Source: Pseudoflavonifractor_A sp022772585 (GTDB lineage Bacteria; Bacillota; Clostridia; Oscillospirales; Oscillospiraceae). Taken from it: DNA of 8,567 bases. A program made the translations under genes and the position numbers. The notes under the pieces were generated by a model. That model was not told the DNA's origin and did no database searches. It saw only the letters and a program-made list of their open reading frames with translations. Location: positions 1-8,567 of the forward strand of contig NZ_JBQHUB010000051.1 of NCBI RefSeq assembly GCF_052065415.1. The letters are read 5' to 3'. Positions 7,016-8,567 of the stretch are shown here, piece by piece (the stretch's first letter is position 1; each line of letters starts with the position of its first letter).

Positions 7016-8437
7016 TTGAAAAAGACGAAAGTAATCTGCACCCTCGGTCCCGCGGTGGATGACGAGGAGATGATCCGCAAGCTGATCGCGGCCGGTATGG
7101 ACGCCGCGCGGTTCAATTTCTCTCACGGCACCCATGAGAGCCACCGCGCCCAGCTCCTCAAGCTCCGCCGGGTACGGGATGAAATGGGCGTGCCGGTAGC
7201 CACCATTCTGGACACCAAGGGCCCTGAGATCCGGGTCAAGGGCTTTGCCCAGGCTCCCGTCCTTCTGGAGCGGGGCCAGACCTTCACCCTCACCACCGAC
7301 GATATCACCGGCGACAGCAGCCATGTCTCGGTGACCTACGCCAACCTCCATAACGAGGTGGGCCCCGGCTGCCGCATCCTGGTGGACGACGGCCTCATCG
7401 AGCTCCACGTCCAGCAGGTGGAGGGCCACGATATCATCTGCCGGGTGGAGAACGGCGGTCCCCTCTCCAGCAACAAGAGCATCAATATCCCCGACGTGCA
7501 CATCCTGCTCCCCTCCCTCACCGAGAAGGACCGGGACGACCTGCGCTTTGCCGCGGAGAACGATTTTGACTTCGTGGCCGCCTCCTTTGTCCGCAAGGCC
7601 AGCGACGTTGAGGACATCCGCGCCTGCCTGCACGAGTGCGGCGGCGACCACATCCGCATCATCGCCAAGATCGAGAACCGGGAGGGCGTGGACAATCTGG
7701 ACGCCATCATTGCCGCCGCCGACGGCATCATGGTGGCCCGGGGCGACCTGGGCGTGGAGATCCCCGCCCACGAGGTGCCCATCCTCCAGAAGAAGATGAT
7801 CAAGGCCGCCTCCAAAAAGGGCATCCCGGTCATCACCGCCACCCAGATGCTGGACTCCATGATCCGCAATCCCCGCCCCACCCGGGCCGAGGTGTCCGAC
7901 GTGGCCAACGCCGTGTTTGACGGCACCTCCTGCGTGATGCTCTCCGGCGAGACTGCCTCCGGCAAATACCCGGTGGAGGCGCTGGAGACCATGATCGACA
8001 CGGTCACCGCCGCCGAGGACGCCATCGATTACTGGGGCCGCTTCCGGGACCGCTATATGACCATCGGCAACACCACCGATATCAACGACGCCATCTCCCA
8101 CTCCTGCTGCCTCACCGCCATGGATCTGAACGCAGCCGCCATCCTGGCCCCCACCAAGTCGGGCTATACCGCCCGGGTCATCGCCCGCTACCGTCCCGCC
8201 TGCCCCATCCTGGCTGTCTGTCAAGACGAGCGCAGCCGCCGCCAGCTCTCGCTGGTTTGGGGCGTTCACACCTACCTCACCGGCGTGGTGGACTCCACCG
8301 ACCGTCTGTTCTCCATGGCTGTGGAAGTCACCCGGGGCGGCGGCGCTGTCCAGAACGGGGACACCGTGGTCATCACCGCCGGTATCCCCATCGGCCAGTC
8401 CGGCTCCACCAATCTCATCAAGGCTCAGAAGGTATAA
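7016..8437 (+). CDS. pyk: Pyruvate kinase
   Basis: Cytoplasmic glycolytic enzyme that converts phosphoenolpyruvate and ADP to pyruvate and ATP. The 473-residue protein is complete for the basic form and lacks the extra C-terminal PEP-utiliser-like domain of the Bacillus type. Motifs: TKVICTLGP (4-12), ARFNFSHG (31-38) with R32, LDTKGPEIR (65-73), IAKIENREG (216-224) with catalytic K218 and metal-binding E220, MVARGDLGVEIP (239-250) and TATQMLDSM (274-282). Glutamate E71 in GPEIR, rather than lysine, is the mark of potassium-dependent pyruvate kinases. The start is TTG at 7016, with AGGGGG (7002-7007) 8 nt upstream; the next ATG would remove the conserved N-terminal strand. It appears to be transcribed alone from the promoter upstream. 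An insertion-sequence end lies 20 bases after the stop codon. Confidence 0.98.
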   Translation: MKKTKVICTLGPAVDDEEMIRKLIAAGMDAARFNFSHGTHESHRAQLLKLRRVRDEMGVPVATILDTKGPEIRVKGFAQAPVLLERGQTFTLTTDDITGDSSHVSVTYANLHNEVGPGCRILVDDGLIELHVQQVEGHDIICRVENGGPLSSNKSINIPDVHILLPSLTEKDRDDLRFAAENDFDFVAASFVRKASDVEDIRACLHECGGDHIRIIAKIENREGVDNLDAIIAAADGIMVARGDLGVEIPAHEVPILQKKMIKAASKKGIPVITATQMLDSMIRNPRPTRAEVSDVANAVFDGTSCVMLSGETASGKYPVEALETMIDTVTAAEDAIDYWGRFRDRYMTIGNTTDINDAISHSCCLTAMDLNAAAILAPTKSGYTARVIARYRPACPILAVCQDERSRRQLSLVWGVHTYLTGVVDSTDRLFSMAVEVTRGGGAVQNGDTVVITAGIPIGQSGSTNLIKAQKV

Positions 8438-8440
8438 AAG

Positions 8441-8456
8441 AAGCTCCCCGCACGGT
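8441..8456 (+). terminator. Probable 5' half of the pyk terminator, interrupted
   Basis: Straight after the pyk stop and an A-rich stretch comes AAGCTCCCCGCACGGT. This GC-rich sequence, preceded by A residues, has the form of the left arm of an intrinsic terminator. No complementary right arm follows, because the putative insertion-sequence end starts at 8457. The expected arm (ACCGTGCGGGGAGCTT plus a T-run) is not present in the window. This is inference from form and position only. Confidence 0.4.
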
Positions 8457-8567
8457 TGAAGTGACCCCGAAAAGTTAGACAATATTTCGAAGCAAAAATT
8501 GTTCAAGCAACCGAAAGGGCTTGTTGTCTGTGAAGAGCAGGCGGCAAGCCCTTTAGCTTCGCCTTGA
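8457..8567. mobile_element. End of an IS3-family-like insertion sequence (partial, runs off the window)
   Basis: Bases 8457-8476 read TGAAGTGACCCCGAAAAGTT and continue AGACAA. This closely resembles the terminal inverted repeats of IS3-family elements, of general form TGAACTGACCCC-AAAAGTTAGACA, including the TG dinucleotide at the tip. GC content drops sharply here compared with pyk. No transposase frame can be recognised in the 85 bases after the repeat, so it could be the left end of a plus-strand element, the right end of a minus-strand one, or a transposase-less derivative (MITE). The other end and any target duplication lie outside the window. Confidence 0.65.
8514..8554. repeat. 10-bp perfect inverted repeat inside the mobile-element end
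   Basis: AAAGGGCTTG (8514-8523) is the exact reverse complement of CAAGCCCTTT (8545-8554), separated by 21 bases. No T-run follows on either strand, so it is not a standard terminator. It lies about 57 bases inside the putative insertion-sequence tip and could be a subterminal structural element, for example one that hides a transposase ribosome site or blocks readthrough transcription. The pairing is certain; the role is not. Confidence 0.5.

Noticed and set aside
6998..8506. A 502-codon minus-strand open frame starting inside the insertion-sequence end
   Set aside because: It runs antisense through the whole of pyk, and its product is a Gly/His/Val/Asp-rich mirror of pyk codons. No ribosome site or domain supports it.
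1..8567. CRISPR array, tRNA or rRNA genes, defence genes or prophage
   Set aside because: I saw no regularly spaced repeats, no cloverleaf-like or ribosomal sequence, and no gene of a nuclease, toxin, phage or defence family. All coding space is taken by metabolic, transport and surface-acylation genes.

Overview
The window looks like chromosomal DNA from a GC-rich Firmicute, probably a gut Clostridium of the Oscillospiraceae type (Flavonifractor/Pseudoflavonifractor-like). This rests on strong AGGAGG ribosome sites, separately encoded Fe-S L-serine dehydratase subunits, a DHHW-family protein beside an MBOAT acyltransferase, and very GC-rich coding DNA. The taxonomic guess is inference from gene type and composition. 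No sequence search was possible.

Layout, left to right. Bases 1-110 are AT-rich and palindromic and hold no gene; they may be the end of a repeat or mobile element. A good extended -10 promoter (144-171) then drives four tightly packed plus-strand genes: a ClC-type anion transporter with fluoride-exporter-like motifs, sdaAB and sdaAA (the beta and alpha subunits of iron-sulfur L-serine dehydratase), and an integral-membrane acyltransferase-3 protein. A strong intrinsic terminator (4173-4198) follows. Eighteen bases later comes an MBOAT O-acyltransferase of AlgI/DltB type, followed closely by a membrane-anchored DHHW/AlgJ-like SGNH protein. A 153-bp intergenic region carries a consensus -10 box for the last gene, pyruvate kinase (pyk). 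Twenty bases after the pyk stop codon lies what looks like the terminal inverted repeat of an IS3-family insertion sequence or a derivative, and it runs off the right edge.

Functionally, the acyltransferase-3, MBOAT and DHHW proteins suit O-acetylation of a cell-surface polymer: two ways of moving acyl groups across or within the membrane, plus an extracytoplasmic transferase/esterase-like partner. Serine dehydratase and pyruvate kinase both make pyruvate, a precursor of acetyl-CoA, but a direct link to the acylation genes is only a guess. All seven genes are on the plus strand. The long minus-strand open frames are shadows caused by GC-rich codon use.

I found no convincing new multi-gene system. 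The points most worth checking are the insertion-sequence end that seems to split the pyk terminator, the terminator placed directly in front of the MBOAT gene, the CLC-F-like transporter with no recognisable fluoride riboswitch, and the palindromic left end.
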